From positions 1 to 11,998 of the forward strand of contig CAMPYB010000026.1 of assembly GCA_946998115.1 (NCBI GenBank): a DNA stretch of 11,998 nt, in the 5' to 3' direction. Below the pieces are notes generated by a model. It was given only the letters and a program-made list of their open reading frames with translations, ran no database searches and had not been told where the DNA came from. Shown one piece after another: positions 1 through 5,694 of this stretch. Numbering within the stretch: the stretch's first letter is position 1; each line of letters begins with the position of its first letter. A program made the position numbers and the translations under genes. The stretch is from an uncultured Actinomyces sp. (GTDB taxonomy: Bacteria; Actinomycetota; Actinomycetes; Actinomycetales; Actinomycetaceae).

Positions 1-91
1 TTTATGTGATTTTCTCGGCAGATTGATGGCAATCATTTGAAATTTTGTTTCTGATTATGCTAGTTTTGTACAATTTTTACTTAAATTATTG
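1..91. other. upstream flank of the rpsF operon, no gene called
   Basis: No gene can be supported here. Plus frame 2 stays open from base 2 to a TGA at 38-40 and could be the last dozen codons of an upstream gene, but this is too short to identify. A short hairpin (GATTG at 21-25, CAATC at 30-34, loop ATGG) is present but has no T-run, so it is not called as a terminator. Confidence 0.5.
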
Positions 92-97
92 TATAAT
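66..97 (+). promoter_or_regulatory. probable sigma70-type promoter of the rpsF operon
   Basis: A perfect -10 hexamer TATAAT lies at 92-97. The upstream TTGTAC/TACAAT region around 66-74 is only a weak -35 match. Transcription would begin near 103-105, giving a leader of about 75 nt before the TTG start of rpsF. The -10 is seen directly; promoter function is inferred from its position ahead of the ribosomal operon. Confidence 0.55.
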
Positions 98-102
98 TTG
101 CC

Positions 103-180
103 CGTATGCATTATCGCATGCACGCAAATCCTCCTGCCGCGGAGATGCCGTGGTCGTTTAGTCCAGAGGAGGTGGGGATA
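103..180 (+). promoter_or_regulatory. structured 5' leader of rpsF, candidate S6:S18 autoregulatory element
   Basis: The leader is GC-rich compared with the DNA just upstream. A pyrimidine tract CCTCCT at 130-135 is exactly complementary to the AGGAGG (167-172) inside the rpsF Shine-Dalgarno, so a six-pair stem could hide the ribosome binding site. The enclosed segment holds two CCG triplets (137-139 and 148-150) and a small TGG/CCA helix (151-153 with 163-165). Conserved rpsF leaders that bind the S6:S18 complex and carry a CCG element are known in many bacteria. This leader is a plausible member, but the exact consensus fold could not be verified by eye. A competing local pairing (132-134 with 141-143) could form the alternative state. 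Confidence 0.4.
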
Positions 181-471
181 TTGCGTAAATACGAAATGAT
201 GATTATTTTATCTCCATCAGTTGATGAGCGAACAGTTGCTCCGACAATGGAAAAAATGCTTAAAGTTGTCAAAGCTGATGGCGGTACAGTTGAAAACCTT
301 GATATTTGGGGTAAACGCCGTTTTGCTTATGAAATTAACAAGCACACAGAAGGTATTTATGTTGTTGTCGATATGACAACTTCACCGGCACAGGCACAAG
401 AACTTGATCGCCAACTAAATCTTAGTGAAGATGTTTTGCGCACCAAGTTAATGCGTCCAGAAGGAAAATAA
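181..471 (+). CDS. rpsF: 30S ribosomal protein S6
   Basis: S6 binds the central domain of 16S rRNA in the small subunit as a heterodimer with S18, which is encoded two genes downstream. The product is 96 residues, the normal S6 length, and starts MRKYEMMIIL; the DIWGKRRFAYEI and EGIYVVVDM segments are typical, with an actinobacterial flavour (DERTVAP near the N terminus). The chosen start is TTG at 181, preceded by the strong Shine-Dalgarno AGAGGAGGT at 165-173 with seven bases of spacing. An in-frame ATG at 106 would add 25 residues (beginning MHYRMHANPP) that match nothing in S6 and would place the Shine-Dalgarno inside the gene, so it is rejected. It is the first gene of the operon, with 12 bases before ssb. 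Confidence 0.96.
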   Translation: MRKYEMMIILSPSVDERTVAPTMEKMLKVVKADGGTVENLDIWGKRRFAYEINKHTEGIYVVVDMTTSPAQAQELDRQLNLSEDVLRTKLMRPEGK

Positions 472-483
472 TTAGGAGTTAAA

Positions 484-990
484 GTGGCCGGCGAAGTATT
501 AGTTACAATTATCGGAAATTTAACAGCTGATCCAGAGTTGCGTTTTACTCCATCTGGCGCTGCTGTTGCTACTTTCACAGTTGTTTCATCTCCTAGAACA
601 TATGATCGCGTTAAAGGTGAATTCCGTGAAGGTGACCCATTGTTTATGAGGTGTACTATTTGGAATGCAGCTGCTGAAAATGCTGCGGATTCTTTATCTA
701 AAGGAATGCGAGTTATTGTTCGCGGACGTTTGTATCAGCGTTCTTATGAAACTCGTGAGGGTGAAAGACGAGTTGTTGTTGAGCTTCGCGCTGATGAAAT
801 TGGTCCGTCTTTGAAATATGCTACTGCGCAGGTAACTCGTTCAACACGTAGTTCTAGTAGTTTTACATCGCAAGACAATTTTAGTTCCGCACCTGCAACA
901 CAGTCACAAGATACATCTCAATCGGATGATCCGTGGGGCGTATCGGAAACATCTGGTGTTGCGTCTTTTGGTGAAGAACCACCTTTCTAA
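484..990 (+). CDS. ssb: single-stranded DNA-binding protein
   Basis: SSB coats single-stranded DNA during replication, recombination and repair and recruits partner proteins through its acidic C-terminal tip. The 168-residue product has an N-terminal OB fold (about residues 1-110; opening GEVLVTIIGNLTADPELRFTP, with FMRCTIWN and a GRLYQRSYETREGERR strand pair). A Ser/Thr/Gln-rich linker follows (about 115-155), and then the tip FGEEPPF, which matches the DDxPF-type tail needed for partner binding. The start is GTG at 484 with Shine-Dalgarno TTAGGAG at 472-478. Its place between the S6 and S18 genes is the classical arrangement, which ties SSB supply to ribosomal protein expression. The sequence and length fit the actinobacterial housekeeping SSB rather than a phage or plasmid copy. 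Confidence 0.97.
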   Translation: MAGEVLVTIIGNLTADPELRFTPSGAAVATFTVVSSPRTYDRVKGEFREGDPLFMRCTIWNAAAENAADSLSKGMRVIVRGRLYQRSYETREGERRVVVELRADEIGPSLKYATAQVTRSTRSSSSFTSQDNFSSAPATQSQDTSQSDDPWGVSETSGVASFGEEPPF

Positions 991-1056
991 TATTTCCGTA
1001 TTATATTTGTATTTGTTAATTTTTGGATAATTCCATACTAAACTTTAGGAGCAATC

Positions 1057-1290
1057 ATGGCGAAAACGCCAAAGGTAGCCAAAAAGAAAATTGTACCAGT
1101 ACGTACAATTAAAGTTGGCAAAATTGATTATAAAGATACTGCGCTATTGCGTAAGTTTATTTCAGATCGTGGCAAGATTCGTGCTCGTCGCGTAACTGGT
1201 GTATCTGTCCAAGAGCAGCGTGCAATTGCTAAAGCAATTAAGAATGCTCGCGAAATGGCACTATTGCCATATTCTAGTTCTACACGCTAA
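1057..1290 (+). CDS. rpsR: 30S ribosomal protein S18
   Basis: S18 pairs with S6 on the 16S rRNA platform. The 77-residue protein carries the hallmark core IDYKDTALLRKFISDRGKI, then RARRVTG and the helix AIAKAIKNAREMALLPY. The basic N-terminal tail (AKTPKVAKKK) is also typical. No cysteines are present, so this is the zinc-independent form. ATG at 1057 has a good Shine-Dalgarno (TAGGAG at 1047-1052). The 66-base gap after ssb shows no clear promoter or terminator, so co-transcription with rpsF is likely; S18 would then be the natural co-repressor with S6 at the rpsF leader. Confidence 0.97.
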   Translation: MAKTPKVAKKKIVPVRTIKVGKIDYKDTALLRKFISDRGKIRARRVTGVSVQEQRAIAKAIKNAREMALLPYSSSTR

Positions 1291-1304
1291 AAGGAGGATA
1301 GAAA

Positions 1305-1754
1305 ATGGCAAAGATTATTTTAACTCATGATGTTGAAAAACTAGGTGCTGCTGGTGATGTAGTTGAAGTAAAGAATGGTTATGCACGTAACTATTTGCTT
1401 CCACGTAATCTAGCTACTCCTTGGACTAAAGGTGCTCAACGTCAAATTGATCAAATGCAGGCTGCTCGCCGTGCACGTGCAATTGCTGATGTTGAAAAAG
1501 CTCGTGAAATCCGTGATACTTTGCAGGCTAATAGCGTGATTGTAAAGGCTAATGCTGGTAAAGGTGGACGTTTATTCGGTTCTGTTTCAACAGCTCAAAT
1601 TGCTGATGCTGTAAAGGAAACATTAAGCGTCGAGTTGGATCGCCGTAAGATTCGTATTGAAAAAATCATAAAATCAACAGGACACTACAAAGTGGGTGTG
1701 AAATTGCATCCAGAAGTTGATTCTTTCTTGAAGATACAGGTAGTTTCTGCTTAA
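1305..1754 (+). CDS. rplI: 50S ribosomal protein L9
   Basis: L9 is an elongated two-domain protein that binds 23S rRNA at the base of the L1 stalk and helps keep reading frame. The 149-residue length is standard. The N-terminal rRNA-binding domain has the signature region around GYARNYLLPRNLA (about residues 24-36). A long charged connecting helix follows (about 45-75), and the C-terminal domain contains GKGGRLFGSVS (about 84-94). ATG at 1305 sits behind the strong Shine-Dalgarno AAAGGAGGAT, 14 bases after the rpsR stop, so the two genes are tightly linked. It is the last gene of the operon; the intrinsic terminator begins 15 bases downstream. Confidence 0.97.
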   Translation: MAKIILTHDVEKLGAAGDVVEVKNGYARNYLLPRNLATPWTKGAQRQIDQMQAARRARAIADVEKAREIRDTLQANSVIVKANAGKGGRLFGSVSTAQIADAVKETLSVELDRRKIRIEKIIKSTGHYKVGVKLHPEVDSFLKIQVVSA

Positions 1755-1768
1755 TATTTTATTTTTGT

Positions 1769-1802
1769 TGGTGAGGGCGTGTTATGTCCTCACCATTTTT
1801 TA
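1769..1802 (+). terminator. intrinsic terminator of the rpsF-ssb-rpsR-rplI operon
   Basis: TGGTGAGG at 1769-1776 pairs perfectly with CCTCACCA at 1788-1795 (8 bp, 11-base loop) and is followed at once by a run of T residues (1796-1801). It lies directly after the rplI stop in the correct orientation. Confidence 0.92.
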
Positions 1803-1811
1803 ATTTATATA

Positions 1812-1840
1812 TTGTTTTATTTCCGTTTTAAAATTTATAT
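1812..1840 (+). promoter_or_regulatory. possible promoter for the restriction endonuclease gene
   Basis: TTGTTT at 1812-1817 and TTATAT at 1835-1840 are 17 bases apart and lie between the rplI terminator and the next start codon. Both hexamers are imperfect and the region is very AT-rich, so a chance match is possible. Some promoter is needed here, because the preceding terminator looks efficient. Confidence 0.3.
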
Positions 1841-1870
1841 CAATGAAAATATTTTGGTAGAGTTGCATTT

Positions 1871-2419
1871 ATGACTATTTATAAAAAAATTGGGCAAATA
1901 ATTATTGATGAAGCAAGAATTGATGAAGCTTGTAATGCTTATTTCAAATGGAAAGATTTAAATACGTATATTTCAAATAATAGTCGTAGAGGCATAAATA
2001 TGCCTGATGCGATTAGTGAGCCTATCGGTTGCTACTGTCTAGGATATTTATGGAATAGAGGCAGTGAAGCTGGTGATGCAACTGATCCTAAGACAAATAA
2101 AAAAGTTGAATTTAAAGCAACGTCAAGGTTTGTAGGTGATCTTTCTTCTTTTGGTCCAAAATGTAAATTTGATGATTTAATTTTTTTACGTTTCAATATA
2201 TTCGATAATTTGCTTTATATTTACGATTTAAATTTGAATTCTGATGAATTTGATTTATATCCTGCAAATACCAAGCAAACTATAGGTGATCAGAAACGAC
2301 AAGGTAGACGTCCGCATGTGAGTTTGCAAAAGCTTTTTGTTGAAGATAAAAATTTGAAGCCGGATATTATTTTTGATATAAGAAAATGTGAAATTATTGA
2401 AGATAATAGAAAAATTTAG
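1871..2419 (+). CDS. type II restriction endonuclease, Bsp6I-like (probable)
   Basis: Probable DNA-cleaving half of a restriction-modification pair. The 182-residue product has a PD-(D/E)xK-type arrangement: D69 in GDATDPKTNKKVEFKATS, with E80 and K82 in the EFK triplet; E50 could be a further metal ligand. The sequence (WKDLNTYISNNSRRGIN early on, then the EFKATS core followed by a DLSSF/FDDLIFLRF segment) and the size resemble the Bsp6I family, whose members cut GCNGC. That family call is from memory and specificity is not proven. The start is ATG at 1871, with only a weak purine-rich site upstream (GGTAGAG). The converging neighbour is a C5-cytosine methyltransferase whose stop overlaps this one by four bases, which strongly supports the restriction role. 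No transposase, integrase or HTH controller gene lies beside it. Confidence 0.72.
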   Translation: MTIYKKIGQIIIDEARIDEACNAYFKWKDLNTYISNNSRRGINMPDAISEPIGCYCLGYLWNRGSEAGDATDPKTNKKVEFKATSRFVGDLSSFGPKCKFDDLIFLRFNIFDNLLYIYDLNLNSDEFDLYPANTKQTIGDQKRQGRRPHVSLQKLFVEDKNLKPDIIFDIRKCEIIEDNRKI

Positions 2420-3378
2420 TTCTTGTAAGCTTTTTTGATATTTTCAGCTATAGCTTGTATAACAGTTACGCATACGGAATTACCGGCCTGCTTATATAGT
2501 TTTGAGTCACTCATATTTTCAGGAAGTTTGAAATCAGTGTCGAATCCTTGAGCGTTAAAGCATTCATGTGGAGTCATTTTTCTTATTCCATGTTTTGTTT
2601 TTATTATACAAACATTGTGTCCGCCTTCACCTTGATTAGCAGTCAAGGTGGGTATGACTGAGCTTTTGTTTTTTCTCACATATGTTCTACGCCATTGATA
2701 GATAGCGTTTTTTTCATCCATGGCTTCAACTAGTTTTTCGTAAATATCGCCTTTATATTTGCCTTTAGTGTAGTAATATTTAGGGTCGGTTTTAGAGTTG
2801 AAATCGATTATGTCTGCTAGTGTAGTTGTAAGAGGTGTCGGCATTGGAAAGTCGAAATTTTTATAAATATTTTTGTCTTTGAATCCGATTATATATATTC
2901 TTTCTCTGTTTTGAGGAATGTTGCCATATTCCATGGCGTTTAATACTGAAAATTTTATCATATATCCTTGTGCTTTTAGGGATTCTATGATTATTCTGAA
3001 TGTTTTACCATTGTCGTGTGAGACTAGATTTTTTACATTTTCTAGGAATAAGATTTGAGGTTTTTTGCTCTTTATAATACGTAGTAGTTCAAAGAAAAGT
3101 GTTCCTCTGCCTTTTGTGTCTTCAAATCCTTGTCTATAACCAGCAATGCTGAATGCTTGGCATGGAAAACCTGCAAGTAATACATCGAAGTCAGGTATTT
3201 TTTTTGAATCAAGATCTTTTATATCTGAACAGTCAACTTTGATATCGAAGTTCAGTTCGTATGTTTTTACAGGATGTGGATCTATTTCGTTAGCATATAT
3301 GACTTTGAAATAGCCTGTGTTTTCAAAGCCTTTATCTATTCCGCCTACGCCAGCGAAAAATGATGCACATTTTAACAT
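2416..3378 (-). CDS. DNA (cytosine-5-)-methyltransferase of a type II system
   Basis: Transfers a methyl group from S-adenosylmethionine to carbon 5 of cytosine, protecting host DNA from the partner nuclease. The ordered C5 motifs are all visible in 320 residues: motif I FFAGVGGIDKGF (7-18, cofactor site), motif IV GFPCQ with catalytic C73, motif VI ENV (113-115), motif VIII QNRERIY (156-162), a target-recognition region of about 190-270, motif IX RKMTPHECFNAQGF, and motif X QAGNSV near the C terminus. There is no N-terminal HTH extension, so autoregulation of the M.SsoII kind is unlikely. The ATG at 3376-3378 has a good Shine-Dalgarno (GCAGGAGT, read on the minus strand from 3389-3382). It converges on the endonuclease gene. 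All catalytic motifs are intact, so it should be active; GCNGC is the guess for its target. Confidence 0.95.
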   Translation of the reverse strand: MLKCASFFAGVGGIDKGFENTGYFKVIYANEIDPHPVKTYELNFDIKVDCSDIKDLDSKKIPDFDVLLAGFPCQAFSIAGYRQGFEDTKGRGTLFFELLRIIKSKKPQILFLENVKNLVSHDNGKTFRIIIESLKAQGYMIKFSVLNAMEYGNIPQNRERIYIIGFKDKNIYKNFDFPMPTPLTTTLADIIDFNSKTDPKYYYTKGKYKGDIYEKLVEAMDEKNAIYQWRRTYVRKNKSSVIPTLTANQGEGGHNVCIIKTKHGIRKMTPHECFNAQGFDTDFKLPENMSDSKLYKQAGNSVCVTVIQAIAENIKKAYKN

Positions 3379-3626
3379 TTTTACTCCTGCTATTACTGTA
3401 AAAATATATCATATATTGCCACACGCCGCTATTTAGGTTATTTAATAATTATATTAAACACTGTTTGATAGTTTTGCCGTAAATGTAAAATGTTTAATTT
3501 GTTATATTGATAGTTTATTTCGTTTCTGCTTATTGTTTTTATAAAGTAAATAAATGGAATAAAAATTTATTGTAATCTGTTCCAGTTAGTGCTGTTTTAT
3601 ATTTTAAGCAAAACTGAGGTGAACAT
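3379..3626. other. divergent intergenic region between the methyltransferase and dsbA-like genes
   Basis: No ORF is supported in these 248 bases, which must hold two outward-facing promoters. The clearest element is a perfect odd-centred palindrome, AATATAT-C-ATATATT at 3403-3417, about 25 bases upstream of the methyltransferase start. It could be an operator or part of a -10 region, although such AT palindromes arise easily in this composition. A strong Shine-Dalgarno for the rightward gene (GAGGTGA, about 3616-3622) ends the region. Confidence 0.45.
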
Positions 3627-4496
3627 ATGAATAATATGGGAAATGAAATTCCTAATAAAAATGATGAAATACTTGATAGTCAAATACATGGTGCAAAAGT
3701 TAGTGGTTCAAAAAATAAGATAATTGCACTTTTGTTGACGATTATTGCAGTGATTGCATTGATTATTGGATTTACTATTAATTCAACTTTAAGTGATGAT
3801 GCTTCTAAAACACAAATGAAGCAAAGTAAAAGTTTCGCTAAAGAAAAAAATAAAAAGCCTGAAGAAGATTTTGGTATAAAAGTAAAGGATCCAAGTAAAG
3901 CTTTGAAAGATATTAGTGACGATAGAACTCTAGATTTCATTGCAAAATTAGCTCAATTCGATGATAAACATGTAACTAGTTATGGTGATCCGAATGCTCC
4001 TTTAACGATTGTTGAATTTAGTGATTATTCGTGTCCTATGTGTGCTAAATTTCATAAAGATTCTTTTTCTGATATAAATAAATTGGTTGACGCTGGTAAA
4101 GTCAGAGTAAAGTATATGCCTTATACCATTTTTAAAACTTATGGATCGGATATAGCTTCGGCTGGTGCTATTGCTGCTGGCAAACAAGGGAAATTTAGGC
4201 AGTATTCTCAATTGCTTTTCGATAAAGCTACCACTAGTGGTCATCAACAATATACGAAGGAGTCTGTAATAGATTTTGGCAAAAAAGCAGGCGTGCCTAA
4301 TATGGATGAATTTGTCAAAACGATAAATGATTCTTCAGTATATGATGATTTGAATAAAAAAGTACTTGAATATTCATCTTGGGGTATTTCAGGTACACCA
4401 GCCACTATAGTAGGTAAAACAATAATAAATGGCGCATTGCCTAAAGAATATGTGAATGCAACTCTTGTTGATCAACTCAAGAAAGCTTTGAAATAA
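3627..4496 (+). CDS. membrane-anchored DsbA-like thiol:disulfide oxidoreductase
   Basis: A thioredoxin-fold protein that exchanges disulfides with proteins outside the cytoplasmic membrane. Of its 289 residues, about 1-30 form a cytoplasmic tail, 31-52 a single hydrophobic segment (IIALLLTIIAVIALIIGF) acting as an uncleaved anchor, and 53-110 a charged Lys-rich stalk. The DsbA-like domain follows. The redox motif is C136-P-M-C139 in FSDYSCPMCAKFH, an inserted helical region occupies about 165-240, and the conserved cis-proline is P258 in GISGTPATIVG. This resembles the DsbA/BdbD-like anchored proteins of actinobacteria, where they fold exported proteins. The start has a strong Shine-Dalgarno; a second in-frame ATG three codons on is less likely. 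The stop codon shares one base with the ccdA start, implying coupled translation and a joint redox function. Whether it acts as oxidase or reductant is not settled by sequence. Confidence 0.9.
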   Translation: MNNMGNEIPNKNDEILDSQIHGAKVSGSKNKIIALLLTIIAVIALIIGFTINSTLSDDASKTQMKQSKSFAKEKNKKPEEDFGIKVKDPSKALKDISDDRTLDFIAKLAQFDDKHVTSYGDPNAPLTIVEFSDYSCPMCAKFHKDSFSDINKLVDAGKVRVKYMPYTIFKTYGSDIASAGAIAAGKQGKFRQYSQLLFDKATTSGHQQYTKESVIDFGKKAGVPNMDEFVKTINDSSVYDDLNKKVLEYSSWGISGTPATIVGKTIINGALPKEYVNATLVDQLKKALK

Positions 4497-5341
4497 TGTT
4501 TAGTGTCGGTTATTTTACAGTTTATTTAGGAGGGTTGCTGACACTTTTGGCACCTTGCTCTGCGATGCTTTTGCCTTCATTTTTTTCTTTCGCATTTAAT
4601 TCTTCCAAACAAATGCTGATTAAAATTGTAATATTTTATGTGGGGCTTTTGTGCGCTTTGTTACCTTTGGGCATTGCTGTTGGTGTAGTTGGCGGATTAT
4701 TTAAAGTATATTTTTCTGCTATTTCAACAATTATTAGTTTGATGATCATTCTTATAGGTGTGATGCAAATTTTTAGTGTAAAAATTTCTTTTTCTAAACT
4801 GTTAGTTTTTAAGAAAAAAAATATTATATCTAGATCTAAAGTTAAATCAACATCAAATTTTGGTGTTTTTTTATTAGGTTTTAGCTATGCAATAATCGGG
4901 GGTGGCTGTTCAGGACCTATATTAGGTGTTGTTTTGGGTTCTTTAGCTATATATGGGAATGTTTACTCAAGTGTAGCGTTAATGATTTTTTATGCTTTAG
5001 GTATGATTACTCCTGTTGCTATTATGGCTATTTTTTGGAATGCATTAAAAATCCCTGAAAAAAAGTATTTACAACCCAAAGCTGTTGTTTTGTTAGGGCG
5101 TAATACTACTATTGGTGAAATTATTACTGGTGTTATTTTTATAATTTTAGGTTTGATCTTTTTGTTTTTACCTGAGTTTAATTTTGCCTCTCTAGATGCA
5201 GGTACTTTTGGTGTTATAGAGAATAATATTATTTTATTTGCTGAAAAGGTTCCTAATTGGATATTTGTTTTAGGGATAATATTGTTGCCAGTATTAATTG
5301 TTTTGCTATTGAAAGAAATTCAAAAATATAAGCACAAATAG
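4496..5341 (+). CDS. ccdA: CcdA-family membrane thiol transporter
   Basis: CcdA/DsbD-type proteins carry reducing equivalents from cytoplasmic thioredoxin across the membrane to extracytoplasmic thiol proteins. The 281-residue product is almost entirely hydrophobic, with about six membrane segments. It contains the two expected cysteines in pseudo-symmetric positions: C21 in the first helix (LLTLLAPCSAMLLP) and C138 in the fourth (IIGGGCSGPILG), both next to proline and glycine. The C-terminal part adds a further hydrophobic segment. The start overlaps the upstream stop (TAATG), so translation is coupled to the DsbA-like gene, its likely electron-transfer partner. No cytochrome c maturation genes (ccsB, resB, resC) lie nearby, so a role in cytochrome assembly is not supported by this window. 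No intrinsic terminator follows immediately. Confidence 0.87.
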   Translation: MFSVGYFTVYLGGLLTLLAPCSAMLLPSFFSFAFNSSKQMLIKIVIFYVGLLCALLPLGIAVGVVGGLFKVYFSAISTIISLMIILIGVMQIFSVKISFSKLLVFKKKNIISRSKVKSTSNFGVFLLGFSYAIIGGGCSGPILGVVLGSLAIYGNVYSSVALMIFYALGMITPVAIMAIFWNALKIPEKKYLQPKAVVLLGRNTTIGEIITGVIFIILGLIFLFLPEFNFASLDAGTFGVIENNIILFAEKVPNWIFVLGIILLPVLIVLLLKEIQKYKHK

Positions 5342-5373
5342 ATATTTTATGGCTTGTAAATAAGTTTTAGCGG

Positions 5374-5395
5374 TAGTGTTTCACGTGAAACACTA
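5374..5395. promoter_or_regulatory. parS centromere site (ParB binding)
   Basis: The 16-mer TGTTTCACGTGAAACA at 5377-5392 is a perfect match to the consensus chromosomal parS site bound by ParB (Spo0J). The dyad extends without a mismatch to 22 bases (5374-5395). It lies in noncoding DNA 32 bases after the ccdA stop. ParB loads here, spreads, and guides origin segregation with ParA and SMC. Chromosomal parS sites cluster near oriC, so this also hints at map position. The hairpin lacks a proper T-run, so it is not read as a terminator. Confidence 0.95.
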
Positions 5396-5644
5396 TTTGC
5401 TAAACGCATTACTGAATCATTAAATATAGTTTATGTAATCTAAAATGAATTTTAGAGATTTTGATTTGTATTTGTAAGAAATTTATAAATTAATACTATA
5501 AGTTTAGATTTGTATATTTAAATGCGTAAATCTATTGAAAAATTATAAACTTACATAAACTTAAATTTCTTATGAGAAATAATCACGCAGGTATACTATA
5601 AATATACACTCATACAATTGAATACAATAATTGCAATAGTTATT
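5396..5644. other. AT-rich noncoding spacer with repeats, possible unannotated transcript
   Basis: No protein-coding gene is supported in this stretch. It contains an 11-base inverted repeat (TAAGAAATTTA at 5475-5485 and TAAATTTCTTA at 5562-5572) and two direct copies of ATAAACTTA ten bases apart (5545-5553 and 5555-5563). There is also a small dyad, GTATA/TATAC, around 5591-5607. A reasonable rightward promoter is visible: TTGATT at 5461-5466 and TATAAA at 5484-5489, 17 bases apart. No DnaA-box cluster was seen, so this is not oriC itself. Confidence 0.4.
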
Positions 5645-5692
5645 GAACAGGCGTGGATATTAGTTGAAAATTTTATTCTACGCCTGTTTTGT
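5645..5692 (+). terminator. strong hairpin terminator, mainly rightward, in the convergent region
   Basis: AACAGGCGT at 5646-5654 pairs with ACGCCTGTT at 5680-5688, and the stem extends inward to 5657/5677 with one G-T pair around a 19-base loop. On the plus strand it runs into TTTT and a T-rich tail (5687-5700), so it best terminates rightward RNA. On the minus strand it lies just after the dedA stop but lacks a T-run, so it would end the leftward operon less well. Rightward RNA could come from ccdA readthrough or from a local promoter near 5461-5489. Confidence 0.75.
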
Positions 5693-5694
5693 CT

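Noticed and set aside
1..40. Short open frame ending at 40 and hairpin at 21-34
   Set aside because: Too short to identify as the end of an upstream gene, and the hairpin lacks a T-tract.
106..180. N-terminal extension of S6 from the ATG at 106
   Set aside because: No S6 similarity; the ribosome binding site for the true TTG start lies inside it and the region behaves as a structured leader.
5374..5395. Palindrome read as a ccdA terminator
   Set aside because: It is a perfect match to the parS consensus and is not followed by a T-run.
5396..5644. Replication origin next to parS
   Set aside because: AT-rich with some repeats, but no cluster of DnaA boxes (TTATNCACA) was found and no dnaA or dnaN is adjacent.
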